Positions 1 to 7,277 of a DNA stretch of 64,000 bases are shown here, piece by piece. Source of the DNA: Microthrixaceae bacterium. Lineage in GTDB: Bacteria; Actinomycetota; Acidimicrobiia; Acidimicrobiales; Microtrichaceae. Positions within the stretch are counted from its first letter, which is position 1. Each line of letters opens with the position of its first letter. The position numbers and the translations under genes are program-made. The notes beneath the pieces are model-generated. The model was given only the letters and a program-made list of their open reading frames with translations. It was not told where the DNA came from and did no database searches. The DNA lies in contig JADLFH010000054.1 in the NCBI GenBank assembly GCA_020845705.1, positions 1-64,000 on the forward strand, given 5' to 3'.

Positions 1-126
1 CACCGAAAAGGCTGGACCATGACCGCCAACGGAAACGGCACCTTCACCTGGACCACCCCCGCCGGCCGAACCCTCCACAGCCAACGCCACGGCACCCAAC
101 ACCCACAACAACCAGCCGGCCCATGA
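1..126 (+). CDS. DUF222/HNH endonuclease domain protein, C-terminal end (partial)
   Basis: Only the last 41 codons are in the window; the frame is open from base 1 and ends in TGA at 124-126. The residues read HRKGWTMTANGNGTFTW followed by TTPAGRTLHS, which is the typical tail of actinobacterial DUF222 proteins that carry a C-terminal HNH nuclease domain (a GW..T...G.Y.W..P.GR..HS pattern). These proteins are often multicopy and their cellular role is unsettled. The catalytic HNH core would lie upstream of the window, so activity cannot be judged. Family assignment rests on this short tail only. Confidence 0.6.
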   Translation, partial: HRKGWTMTANGNGTFTWTTPAGRTLHSQRHGTQHPQQPAGP

Positions 127-157
127 AACCCGAAGAACGATGAATCTCGATTCGTCC

Positions 158-210
158 CGCCTTCAGGTCGAGGTGAACTGGCGGCCCCGCCTTGATGGGG
201 CCTGAAGGCG
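158..210. terminator. nested inverted repeat between the HNH gene and ftsE
   Basis: A 10-bp arm CGCCTTCAGG (158-167) is matched perfectly by CCTGAAGGCG (201-210), and inside it GGCCCC pairs with GGGGCC around a short loop. There is no T-run. It probably ends transcription of the upstream gene before the ftsE promoter, but it could also be a dispersed palindrome. Confidence 0.4.
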
Positions 211-219
211 TTGGCTCGG

Positions 220-225
220 TAACAT
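220..225 (+). promoter_or_regulatory. candidate -10 box of ftsE
   Basis: TAACAT lies 10 bases before the ftsE ATG, and there is no Shine-Dalgarno sequence between them. This implies a transcript with almost no leader. Assigned by position and consensus only. Confidence 0.4.
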
Positions 226-235
226 CGTCCGGCCC

Positions 236-913
236 ATGATCAAGCTCGAGAACGTCACCAAGGTCTACAAGAACGACCACGTCGCCCTGCGGGACACCTC
301 TGTGAACATCGACAAGGGCGAGTTCGTCTTCCTCGTCGGCCCATCGGGGTCGGGGAAGTCCACGTTCATCAGGCTGATCAACAAGGAAGAGCAGCCGACC
401 GAAGGCAACATCTGGGTCGCCGGCAAGGACATCGGATCCCTACCCGGATGGAAGGTGCCCTACCTGCGTCGCAACATCGGCTACATCTTCCAGGACTTCA
501 AGCTGCTGCCCAACAAGACGGTCGCGGAGAACGTCGCGTTCGCGCTGGAGTCCATCGGCCGGCCACGATCGACCATCCGCACCCAGGTGCCCGCAATCCT
601 CGAGCTCGTGGGACTGGCCGAGAAGGCGAAGAACCGTCCCAACGAGCTGTCCGGTGGTGAGCAGCAGCGGGTGTCGATCGCCCGAGCCTTCGTGAACCGT
701 CCGCTGATCCTGCTGGCCGACGAACCAACCGGAAACCTCGACCCAGCCACGTCGGTGGGCATCATGAAGCTGTTGGACCGCATCAACCGCACCGGCACGA
801 CCGTGCTCATGGCGACTCACGACCGCGGAATCGTCGACACGATGAGGCGCAGGGTGATCGAGCTCGAACACGGAAAGATCGTCCGGGACCAGGCCCGCGG
901 CGTATACGAGTAA
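236..913 (+). CDS. ftsE: Cell division ATP-binding protein FtsE
   Basis: FtsE is the cytoplasmic ATPase of the FtsEX complex, which works at the division septum and transmits ATP hydrolysis through FtsX to peptidoglycan hydrolases outside the membrane. The 225-aa protein has a full ABC nucleotide-binding domain: Walker [10 protein letters not shown] at residues 35-43, Q-loop Gln86, signature LSGGEQQR at about 138-145, Walker B LILLADE at 157-163 and switch His195. The ATG is preceded by a -10 box rather than a ribosome binding site. ftsX follows after 8 bases in the same direction. prfB upstream and smpB downstream, the usual actinobacterial neighbours, are not beside it here. Confidence 0.95.
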   Translation: MIKLENVTKVYKNDHVALRDTSVNIDKGEFVFLVGPSGSGKSTFIRLINKEEQPTEGNIWVAGKDIGSLPGWKVPYLRRNIGYIFQDFKLLPNKTVAENVAFALESIGRPRSTIRTQVPAILELVGLAEKAKNRPNELSGGEQQRVSIARAFVNRPLILLADEPTGNLDPATSVGIMKLLDRINRTGTTVLMATHDRGIVDTMRRRVIELEHGKIVRDQARGVYE

Positions 914-921
914 GGCTGACG

Positions 922-1818
922 ATGGCGTTCCGAGTTGACTATCTCGCGCGCGAGACGGGCCAGAACCTGGTTCGCAACCCGCTGCCGACGATCGCTGCGA
1001 TCACGACGGTGGGTGTCGCGCTGACGATGCTCGCAGTTTCCTTCCTCGCCCGCACCGGCATCAACGAGGCGTTCTCGCTGTGGAACAACGACGTGTCGTT
1101 CATCGTCTACGTCAAGCCCGAAGCGAGCGCGGACCAGATCGCCGCCCTGCGAAGGGCGATTGACGAGAGCCCCCAGGTTGACGAGTTCCACTACTCCGAC
1201 CACGAGGAGTCGTTCCGCACCTTCAAGCGGCTCTTCGAGGACGACCCCGACATAACCCAGTCGCTGAAGGCGGAGGATCTGCCCACCTCGTTCAGGGTCA
1301 AACCGAAGAACCCCGACGCGGCGATCGTCGAGAAGGTCGCGCAGAGCTTCGCTGCCAAACCCGGGGTGTACAAGGTCGACTTCGTTGCCGACGCCGTGCG
1401 TGCCGTCCAACGCATCGGAGGCCGGCTCCAGGCCTTCCTGTTGGTGGGATCGATCGTGTTGGCGGTCGCATCGGTGTTGCTGATCTTCAACACCATCCAG
1501 ACCGCCATCTTCGCACGCCGGCGTGAGATCGAGGTGATGCGACTGGTCGGCGCGTCGAACTGGTACATCCGCATCCCCTTCGTTCTCGAGGGACTGGTGC
1601 AGGGCTTCGCCGGTGCGCTGTTCGCGACAGGCTCCGCCTGGATCTTCTCGAGCGTCTGGCGCAACTCCTTCACGGGCAAGACCACCGCGACCCTCTTCGA
1701 CTCGATCAAGTGGTCGAACGGGCAGTTCGTCACGATCATCGCCCTCGTCGGGGGCCTCGGCACTCTGGTCAGCGGGATCGTGGCCATGATCTCGACGACC
1801 TGGTACCTGCGGGACTGA
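922..1818 (+). CDS. ftsX: Cell division membrane protein FtsX
   Basis: This is the membrane partner of FtsE. The 298-aa length matches actinobacterial FtsX. A first membrane helix lies at about residues 21-43, followed by a large extracytoplasmic domain to about residue 165 that would contact peptidoglycan hydrolases such as RipC-type enzymes, and then three helices near 172-195, 220-245 and 272-292. The cytoplasmic stretch RRREIEVMRLVGAS, typical of FtsX/MacB-type permeases, sits after the second helix. It is probably cotranscribed with ftsE, 8 bases upstream. The convergent azlD gene ends just beyond its stop. Confidence 0.94.
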   Translation: MAFRVDYLARETGQNLVRNPLPTIAAITTVGVALTMLAVSFLARTGINEAFSLWNNDVSFIVYVKPEASADQIAALRRAIDESPQVDEFHYSDHEESFRTFKRLFEDDPDITQSLKAEDLPTSFRVKPKNPDAAIVEKVAQSFAAKPGVYKVDFVADAVRAVQRIGGRLQAFLLVGSIVLAVASVLLIFNTIQTAIFARRREIEVMRLVGASNWYIRIPFVLEGLVQGFAGALFATGSAWIFSSVWRNSFTGKTTATLFDSIKWSNGQFVTIIALVGGLGTLVSGIVAMISTTWYLRD

Positions 1819-1836
1819 CCGCGGGCGGTCCTCGGG

Positions 1837-2139
1837 TCAGGTCGCTGCTCGTAGCGCGGCAGTCACAGCGGCGGCCGCGACGAGAACCACGACCAGGGGC
1901 GCGCGCCGCCATGCCGCGACCGCCCCGACCGCCACACCGGCAAGACGGGTGAGCACCGTGTGGGTGTCGCCGTTGTCGAAGACGCCCAGCGCGACCAGCG
2001 CCCCGAGCAACGCTGCGGGCAGGAGCTGAACCAGATGCAGCATCGCGCCGTCGAGTCCCAGCCGGGCGAGGATGAACAAGCCGAAGTACTTGAACGCGAA
2101 GGCGCCCGCGGCGAGCCCGAGGATCGTCGACCAGCTCAT
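1837..2139 (-). CDS. azlD: AzlD family branched-chain amino acid exporter subunit
   Basis: This is a 100-aa, very hydrophobic protein with about three to four membrane helices, matching the small AzlD subunit of AzlCD (LIV-E family) exporters of branched-chain amino acids. It follows azlC on the same strand, and its start overlaps the azlC stop by four bases, so the two are translationally coupled. The substrate is inferred from the family; many AzlCD pairs are untested. Confidence 0.82.
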   Translation of the reverse strand: MSWSTILGLAAGAFAFKYFGLFILARLGLDGAMLHLVQLLPAALLGALVALGVFDNGDTHTVLTRLAGVAVGAVAAWRRAPLVVVLVAAAAVTAALRAAT

Positions 2140-2816
2140 CGGAGATCCTCACGGTTGCGGAGCCACGACGCAGGCAGCGCCGCGAGCGCAGCGATGAGCA
2201 CCGGGACGCCGGTCGGCAGCAGCGGGATGCCGAGGACCACCAGGGCCGCGGCCAGCGTCGCCGCCACCTGACCCGGTCGTGACCGGAGGTGAGGGGCGAG
2301 GAGGGACAGGTAGGCGGCAGGGAAGGCGGCGTCGAGGCCCCATCGGCTGGTGTCTCCCACGAGGTCGCCGGCGAGGGCGCCCACCAGGGTGCCGAGGTTC
2401 CAGCCCACATACAGCGTGAGCCCGGCGGCGAGGAAGCCGACACGGGCGTCGTGGGGGTTGTCGGTGGGTGCGTCGGCCTGCGCCGCGCCCACGCCGGTGC
2501 TCTCGTCGATGACGATCTGGGTGATCGCCAGACGCTCCACGAGTGGTCGGCCCCGAAACCACTGTGCAACCACAGGGCCGTAGAGCCCGTTGCGGGCGCT
2601 CAACAGCAGCGCGGAGCCCAACGCTGCGCCCACCGAACCGCCTGCCGCGCTGATGCTGACGAGCGCGAACTGCGACGCGCCGGTGAACACCAGCAGCGAC
2701 ATGGCGCACGTCTTGGCGACGCCGAGACCGCTGGATCGGGCCAACACACCGAAGGTGATCCCGACGATCGCGACGGCGAGTCCGATGGCTAGTCCGTCCC
2801 GTACCGGCTGGCGCAT
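2136..2816 (-). CDS. azlC: AzlC family branched-chain amino acid exporter subunit
   Basis: This is the large subunit of an AzlCD exporter. The 226-aa protein has several hydrophobic helices and the family motif region FTGASQFALVSI followed by a glycine/alanine-rich helix and the ARNGLYG segment, typical of AzlC. It is expected to form an inner-membrane efflux system with AzlD for branched-chain amino acids or analogues. The downstream azlD overlaps by four bases. No transcription factor of the Lrp type is adjacent, so regulation is unclear. Confidence 0.85.
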   Translation of the reverse strand: MRQPVRDGLAIGLAVAIVGITFGVLARSSGLGVAKTCAMSLLVFTGASQFALVSISAAGGSVGAALGSALLLSARNGLYGPVVAQWFRGRPLVERLAITQIVIDESTGVGAAQADAPTDNPHDARVGFLAAGLTLYVGWNLGTLVGALAGDLVGDTSRWGLDAAFPAAYLSLLAPHLRSRPGQVAATLAAALVVLGIPLLPTGVPVLIAALAALPASWLRNREDLR

Positions 2817-2947
2817 CGGCCCACCATCGCACAGTCGCTGACATCATCTCGACGATGCCGGTGGCGCAAACCCTGGCCCGGGAGATCGCGGCGTCGTCGG
2901 CCCCGGCGTTCGTGCCCTGGTGGGACGGGCCTGCCTTCGAGTGAGGC

Positions 2948-3529
2948 TCAGCGGAACCAGTCGGGTTCGTTGCCCGACTTCCACTTGATGTTGCACCCCA
3001 GGGAGGGGAGCTGCTCGTCGGTCACCGGGTCGCCTGCCGCGGCCGCCAACGCCGCGGAACGAAGGTCCTCGCCTGTCACCGGGACGTCGTTGGAGGGTCG
3101 GGCCCCGTCCATCTGACCCCGGTAGAGGAGGCGGCGATCACCATCGAACACGTAGAAGTCGGGTGTACAGGCCGCCCGATAGGCGTGGGCGACGGACTGG
3201 TCGGCATCGAAGAGGCACGGGAACTCCCAGCCCCATTCGCCCGCTGCCTCGGCGATGCGGTCAGGGGCGTCGTCGGGGTAGGAGTCCACGTCGTTGCTGC
3301 CGATGCCGACCACAGCGACGCCGACCGCCGCAAGCTCTGAAGCCACCTGCCCGAGGACGGGTGCGATGTGTTGCACGTAGGGGCAGTGGCTCGAGATGAA
3401 CGCCACGACCAGCGCGGAGGCACCCTCCGCGATCGAGTCCAGCGACCGGAGCTCACCGTTTAGGTCGGGGAGTGTGAAGCCCGGCGCAGGCGTACCCAAC
3501 GGGAGCATCGTGGAGTGAACGGCAACCAT
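2948..3529 (-). CDS. Thioredoxin-like / AhpC-TSA family redoxin
   Basis: This predicted cytoplasmic thioredoxin-fold protein (193 aa from the chosen start) begins MVAVHSTMLPLGTPAPGFTL, the pattern common to a bacterial redoxin group related to AhpC/TSA. A single active-site region SSHCPYVQH carries one Cys where thioredoxins have CxxC, so a one-Cys peroxidase or a thiol-regulatory role is possible. The start at 3529 is preferred over an upstream ATG at 3556 because homologues begin about seven residues before TMLPLG and because a TATGGT -10 box lies 8 bases before it. It is divergent from the DUF2207 gene. Substrate unknown. Confidence 0.78.
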   Translation of the reverse strand: MVAVHSTMLPLGTPAPGFTLPDLNGELRSLDSIAEGASALVVAFISSHCPYVQHIAPVLGQVASELAAVGVAVVGIGSNDVDSYPDDAPDRIAEAAGEWGWEFPCLFDADQSVAHAYRAACTPDFYVFDGDRRLLYRGQMDGARPSNDVPVTGEDLRSAALAAAAGDPVTDEQLPSLGCNIKWKSGNEPDWFR

Positions 3530-3537
3530 GGGCACCC

Positions 3538-3543
3538 ACCATA
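3538..3543 (-). promoter_or_regulatory. candidate -10 box of the redoxin gene
   Basis: Read on the minus strand the bases are TATGGT, 8 bases before the preferred ATG at 3529, with no ribosome binding site between. It supports the shorter start. Confidence 0.35.
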
Positions 3544-3595
3544 CGATGGCGACCACGTCGATGGCCGGTCATCGACGGGAAGGCAGGACTTCGGC

Positions 3596-5485
3596 GTGTT
3601 GAGACGCATCCTTGTCGGCGTAGCCTTGGCAGCCGCCGTAACGGTCCTCGTTGCAGCGGCGGGGGCGACGATCGCAGCGACGGCTTCGGCGACCGTCTCG
3701 CAGTCAGGGCTCGAACGCATCGACCGCTTCACGAGCCAGATCACCGTCCGGCCGAACGGCACGGTAGAGGTGGTCGAGACCGTCGACTACGACTTCGGCC
3801 CCCTGCAACGTCACGGTCTGGAACGGCTTCTGTTGAACCGCTTCCCGTATCAGCCGCCCAAGGCCGCCGACGGCAACTTCGAGCGGGTCACGCCGATCAG
3901 CGACATCACGGCCACTTCGCCCTCGGGGGCGCCGGCGGACGTCGACACGAAACAGGACGGCAGCAACCTCCGGATCCGAGTCGGTGATCCAGACCGAACC
4001 GTGACCGGCCGGCAGACCTATGTGCTTCGCTATGTGGTCGCCGGTGCGTTCAACCGTTTCGAGGGACATGACGAGCTCTACTGGAACGTGACGGGTAACG
4101 GCTGGACGGTGCCGATCGGCCAGGCGTCGGCGACGGTCACGGCACCGTCGGGCATCACCCAGGCAACCTGCTACTCGGGCCCTTCGGAGTCGCGGCTCGC
4201 CTGCGAGTCCCACTCCGTGGACGGGTCCAGCGCCGGCTTCGAGCAGTCTTCGGTCCTGCCGGGATCGGGACTGACCGTGGTTGTGGCGCTGCCGCGCGGC
4301 AGCGTGAGCGATGTCGCCCCGCGACTCGAGGAGGTGTGGACGGCACGCCGCGCCTTCGCGGTGAACTTCGGGTCTGTGGCAGGGGCAGCAGGCGTGGCGC
4401 TCGCGGGGGTGGGCGGTGTGGGGTACCTGCTGGCGCGCAACGGCAGGGACCGCCGCTATGTCGGCAGCGCTGTGGACGCCGCGTTCGGGACTCCGTCGGG
4501 CGACGACGGGCCTGTAGCGGTCCTTCGCGGCAACGAGTCGAATCCCGTGGAGTTCGTGCCGCCGGAGGGCATTCGCCCGGGGCACATGGGGACGCTGTGG
4601 GACGAGGTCGCGCATCCACTCGATGTCTCCGCGATGATCGTCGACCTCGCAGTGCGTGGCTATCTGCGGATCGAGGAGCTCGAAGCTCCCCGGCAGGGCA
4701 CCTTGGGGTTCGGCAAGCGGGAGGGCGACTACCGCTTCGTCAAGTTGCGTGAAGCCGACGCGTCGTTGTGGAGTGCGGAGCGCGTGCTGTTGTCGGGTTT
4801 GTTCCGCGACGGCCACGAGGTGGACCTGTCGTCGTTGAAGACGCACTTCGCGGAGCGTCTGAAGCTCGTGGAGGGCGCGTTGTATGACGACGCGGTGTCG
4901 GCCGGATGGTTCCCCACGCGCCCCGACCGCGTCAGGACGCGCTGGCATCTGATCGGCTTGGGTGCGCTGGTCGTCGGCGGGGGGCTGGCCTTCCTTCTGG
5001 TGCGCTTCACACATCTCGGGTTGATCGGCCTGCCGATGCCCCTCGTGGGCGTCCTGTTGTTGGCCCTGGGTGACCGGTTCCCACATCGCAGCGCGAAGGG
5101 GACCGCGTTGTTGGGGCGGGTTCGGGGGTTCAAGGAGCTGTTCGACGTGGGCGAGGGTGAACGGCAGCGCTTCGCCGAAGCGAAGCAGGTGTTCAGCCAG
5201 TACCTGCCCTACGCCATCGTCTTCGGCATGGCGGAGAAGTGGGCGGCGACATTCGAAGCCCTCGGGCTGTCGCCCGCGGAGATGGGCGTGGGCACTTGGT
5301 ATGTGAGCCCCTACGGCTACAACCCGATCGCCTTCGGGTACGCCATGTCGTCGTTCTCGACGGTCACCACCGGCTCCATTGCGGCGGCAACGCCCTCCTC
5401 TTCGGCGTCGTCCGGTTCCAGCGGGTTCGATGGAGGAGGGTTCTCCGGTGGCGGGTTCGGTGGAGGTGGTGGCGGGAGCTGGTGA
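3596..5485 (+). CDS. DUF2207 domain membrane protein with glycine-rich tail
   Basis: The GTG at 3596 is chosen because GGGAAGGCAGG lies 8 bases upstream; an ATG at 3515 would put a polar stretch before the signal. From that start the 629-aa protein begins with a signal helix (about residues 4-30), followed by a long extracytoplasmic beta-rich DUF2207 domain, a membrane helix near 255-280, a cytoplasmic domain, a pair of helices near 450-495, a further soluble segment and a C-terminal GGGFSGGGFGGGGGGSW tail. DUF2207 proteins of this layout are widespread in actinobacteria and have no established function. The glycine-rich end is a regular feature of the family. Confidence 0.8.
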   Translation: MLRRILVGVALAAAVTVLVAAAGATIAATASATVSQSGLERIDRFTSQITVRPNGTVEVVETVDYDFGPLQRHGLERLLLNRFPYQPPKAADGNFERVTPISDITATSPSGAPADVDTKQDGSNLRIRVGDPDRTVTGRQTYVLRYVVAGAFNRFEGHDELYWNVTGNGWTVPIGQASATVTAPSGITQATCYSGPSESRLACESHSVDGSSAGFEQSSVLPGSGLTVVVALPRGSVSDVAPRLEEVWTARRAFAVNFGSVAGAAGVALAGVGGVGYLLARNGRDRRYVGSAVDAAFGTPSGDDGPVAVLRGNESNPVEFVPPEGIRPGHMGTLWDEVAHPLDVSAMIVDLAVRGYLRIEELEAPRQGTLGFGKREGDYRFVKLREADASLWSAERVLLSGLFRDGHEVDLSSLKTHFAERLKLVEGALYDDAVSAGWFPTRPDRVRTRWHLIGLGALVVGGGLAFLLVRFTHLGLIGLPMPLVGVLLLALGDRFPHRSAKGTALLGRVRGFKELFDVGEGERQRFAEAKQVFSQYLPYAIVFGMAEKWAATFEALGLSPAEMGVGTWYVSPYGYNPIAFGYAMSSFSTVTTGSIAAATPSSSASSGSSGFDGGGFSGGGFGGGGGGSW

Positions 5486-5492
5486 GGGGACC

Positions 5493-6131
5493 TCACCAGA
5501 TGTGCCAAGGGCGTCCGCAGCGTTCGAGTGCGTCGACCATGGCGTAGGCAAGTTCGCGTTGGCCCAGCGGCGTGGGATGGACGCCATCGTCGGTGAGCCC
5601 CAGGGGTTGCTGCGGGTTGGTCGCTTCGTCCACGAGGTGATCCCAACGGATGACATCGCCCTTGCCTGTGCGCTTCGCGAGGTCGAGGATGCGTTCGTTC
5701 ATGGCGATGGCCTCGGCCCGGGGCCGGTGGTCGGCCTGTTGAAGCCGGGTGTTCACAGTGACGAAGTGGATGCACTTCGCCGAGGTGAACATCGCGGCCA
5801 TCTGCTCGAGCGACGCGATCGTCTCCTCCGGTGGAACACCCTTGAGGACATCGTTCGTACCCAGGTTGATGACCACCTGTTCGGGCTTCTTCGCGGCCAG
5901 TTCCGACGCGGCGGCGAGCTGTTCACCCCCGCGGGCGCCGAAGGTCGCCCGAACCTCGAGCTGGAACTTCGAACCGGCGGTTTCGATGAGTTGGCGTTCA
6001 CCGATAGCGGTGATCGAGTCGCCGAGGACCGCGACGGGTTGGTGGTCGGGTGCGGTGAACGTGTCGGCCATGACCGCGGCGGCGCCGAGGATGGCGGTCA
6101 CTGCTGCGATGGCGACAGCGGCTCGGATCAT
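5493..6131 (-). CDS. Secreted SGNH/GDSL-type esterase-like hydrolase
   Basis: This 212-aa protein has an N-terminal hydrophobic signal (MIRAAVAIAAVTAILGAAAV). The SGNH hydrolase blocks are readable: block I VAVLGDSITA with the nucleophile Ser, block III INLGTNDV with the Asn, and block V DDGVHPT with the Asp and His. This predicts an exported esterase or lipase-like enzyme, possibly acting on cell-wall acyl groups. It is convergent with the DUF2207 gene, 7 bases away. Substrate not predictable. Confidence 0.82.
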   Translation of the reverse strand: MIRAAVAIAAVTAILGAAAVMADTFTAPDHQPVAVLGDSITAIGERQLIETAGSKFQLEVRATFGARGGEQLAAASELAAKKPEQVVINLGTNDVLKGVPPEETIASLEQMAAMFTSAKCIHFVTVNTRLQQADHRPRAEAIAMNERILDLAKRTGKGDVIRWDHLVDEATNPQQPLGLTDDGVHPTPLGQRELAYAMVDALERCGRPWHIW

Positions 6132-6179
6132 GACATGTTCCTAGCGCACGCCCACGGGGGTCTCGGAGGACCGTCGATC

Positions 6180-6185
6180 TAGCAT
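6180..6185 (+). promoter_or_regulatory. candidate -10 box upstream of the membrane-anchored protein gene
   Basis: TAGCAT lies 7 bases before the ATG at 6193 with no Shine-Dalgarno site, suggesting a near-leaderless message. Confidence 0.35.
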
Positions 6186-6192
6186 CCCTGCC

Positions 6193-6783
6193 ATGACCGA
6201 CGTGGGCGAAGGGCCGCAGGGTCCTCCACGCTCGGTGATCGTGTCGACGACCGCGGTTGGCATCCTCGTTGGGGTGGCAGTCGGATTCGTCGTCGTGACG
6301 CTCTGGTTCTCCGGGTCCCGGACCGAGCCGACCGAGCCGCCGGCTCGAGGTTGGTCAACCGTCGAGGTGGGTGGTTGGTCGGCGCAGATGCCCGGGAAGC
6401 CGGCGGCGCGCAAGGGCGTGGTCGTGGTCTCCTCCGTCGAGACGGAGTCCCTCGAGCGGTCCTCGGCCCTCGACGGGGTCCATCTGGATCTCGTGTCGCT
6501 CGACTTGGCCGAGACACCTCCGGACCCCGCGTCTGCCGCGCATGCAGCCGCTGACGCGTACGCGGCAAGGCGTCGGCTCACCCTCGTGGATGTCACGCCC
6601 GCACCCACCGCCTTGGGATCAGCGGTCTCGTTCCGATGCCAAGCAGCCGAGGTCGAGGCGTGTTTCGGTCATGTGGTGGTGGCGGGAACGGCGACGTTGG
6701 TCGTGGTCTCCGTCGCGGCCGATGCGTCGGCTCCCGCCGCCGCGATGCTGCTCAGGGTGGTTGCGTCGTTGAGCCGCGCGTAG
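6193..6783 (+). CDS. Membrane-anchored hypothetical protein
   Basis: This 196-aa protein has a short polar N-terminus, one membrane helix at about residues 18-41 and an extracytoplasmic domain of about 150 residues with two cysteines that could form a disulfide (around SFRCQAAEVEACFG). I do not recognise the family. It is the only confidently called gene in the window that ends in TAG. The downstream gene is convergent. Confidence 0.6.
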   Translation: MTDVGEGPQGPPRSVIVSTTAVGILVGVAVGFVVVTLWFSGSRTEPTEPPARGWSTVEVGGWSAQMPGKPAARKGVVVVSSVETESLERSSALDGVHLDLVSLDLAETPPDPASAAHAAADAYAARRRLTLVDVTPAPTALGSAVSFRCQAAEVEACFGHVVVAGTATLVVVSVAADASAPAAAMLLRVVASLSRA

Positions 6784-6805
6784 TCGGACGACGTGGGTGG
6801 GGTGT

Positions 6806-7192
6806 TCAGCTCGCGTTCGACCAGTACTGCTCGAGCAGCTCGCGGGGTGCGACGTTCGCGTGTGACAGCAGGTCTTCGAGCACGTCGGGGCTGGGGTCGA
6901 CGAACTGAAGGCCGTAGTACGAGGTGTCTGCTTCCTTGCCGGGGACGATCCTCGCGATGGCTGCGCGCAGCAGCGAGTTGCCGCAGTCGATGATCACGGT
7001 GGTCCCGGGCTCGAACGCGGGGACGGTTCTGCCCACGAGCGCGGCGCCGGTGGTCGACACGTTCAACATCGTTGCGGGCTCGGCCACCAGCCGCGTGCGA
7101 AGGTAGCGGCGTCGTGGCACCCGCCACGACACCACCAGATCGGGGGTCTCGTGACGTTGCCCCAGCCGTCGCTCTCCTCGACCAACTGCCAT
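6806..7192 (-). CDS. PilZ-like domain protein
   Basis: From the ATG at 7192 this is a 128-aa soluble protein. Residues 20-45 read VVSWRVPRRRYLRTRLVA and then NVSTTGALV-like spacing (VSTTGAALVG), which resembles the PilZ pattern RxxxR followed by [D/N]xSxxG for cyclic-di-GMP binding. The Asp of the second motif is Asn here, and the arginines are arranged as RRRYLR, so ligand binding is uncertain. An upstream start at 7264 would add an arginine-rich stretch without similarity. No cyclic-di-GMP enzymes are nearby. Confidence 0.5.
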   Translation of the reverse strand: MAVGRGERRLGQRHETPDLVVSWRVPRRRYLRTRLVAEPATMLNVSTTGAALVGRTVPAFEPGTTVIIDCGNSLLRAAIARIVPGKEADTSYYGLQFVDPSPDVLEDLLSHANVAPRELLEQYWSNAS

Positions 7193-7277
7193 AGGGTGTC
7201 TATCGGCGGATTCTCTGTGTGGTTGAACGAGAGTTGGGAACAGTGCGGCTCTGAGCCGGGGCAAGCCCAGAGCCTTC

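Noticed and set aside
2855-2944. A 29-codon plus-strand frame MPVAQTLAREIAAS... in the gap between azlC and the redoxin gene
   Set aside because: It has no ribosome binding site and no recognisable similarity, and a frame this short is expected by chance in GC-rich DNA.
3704-5656. A 650-codon minus-strand frame opposite the DUF2207 gene
   Set aside because: It is His/Arg/Gln-rich without domains, and the plus-strand protein has a clear signal peptide and family match.
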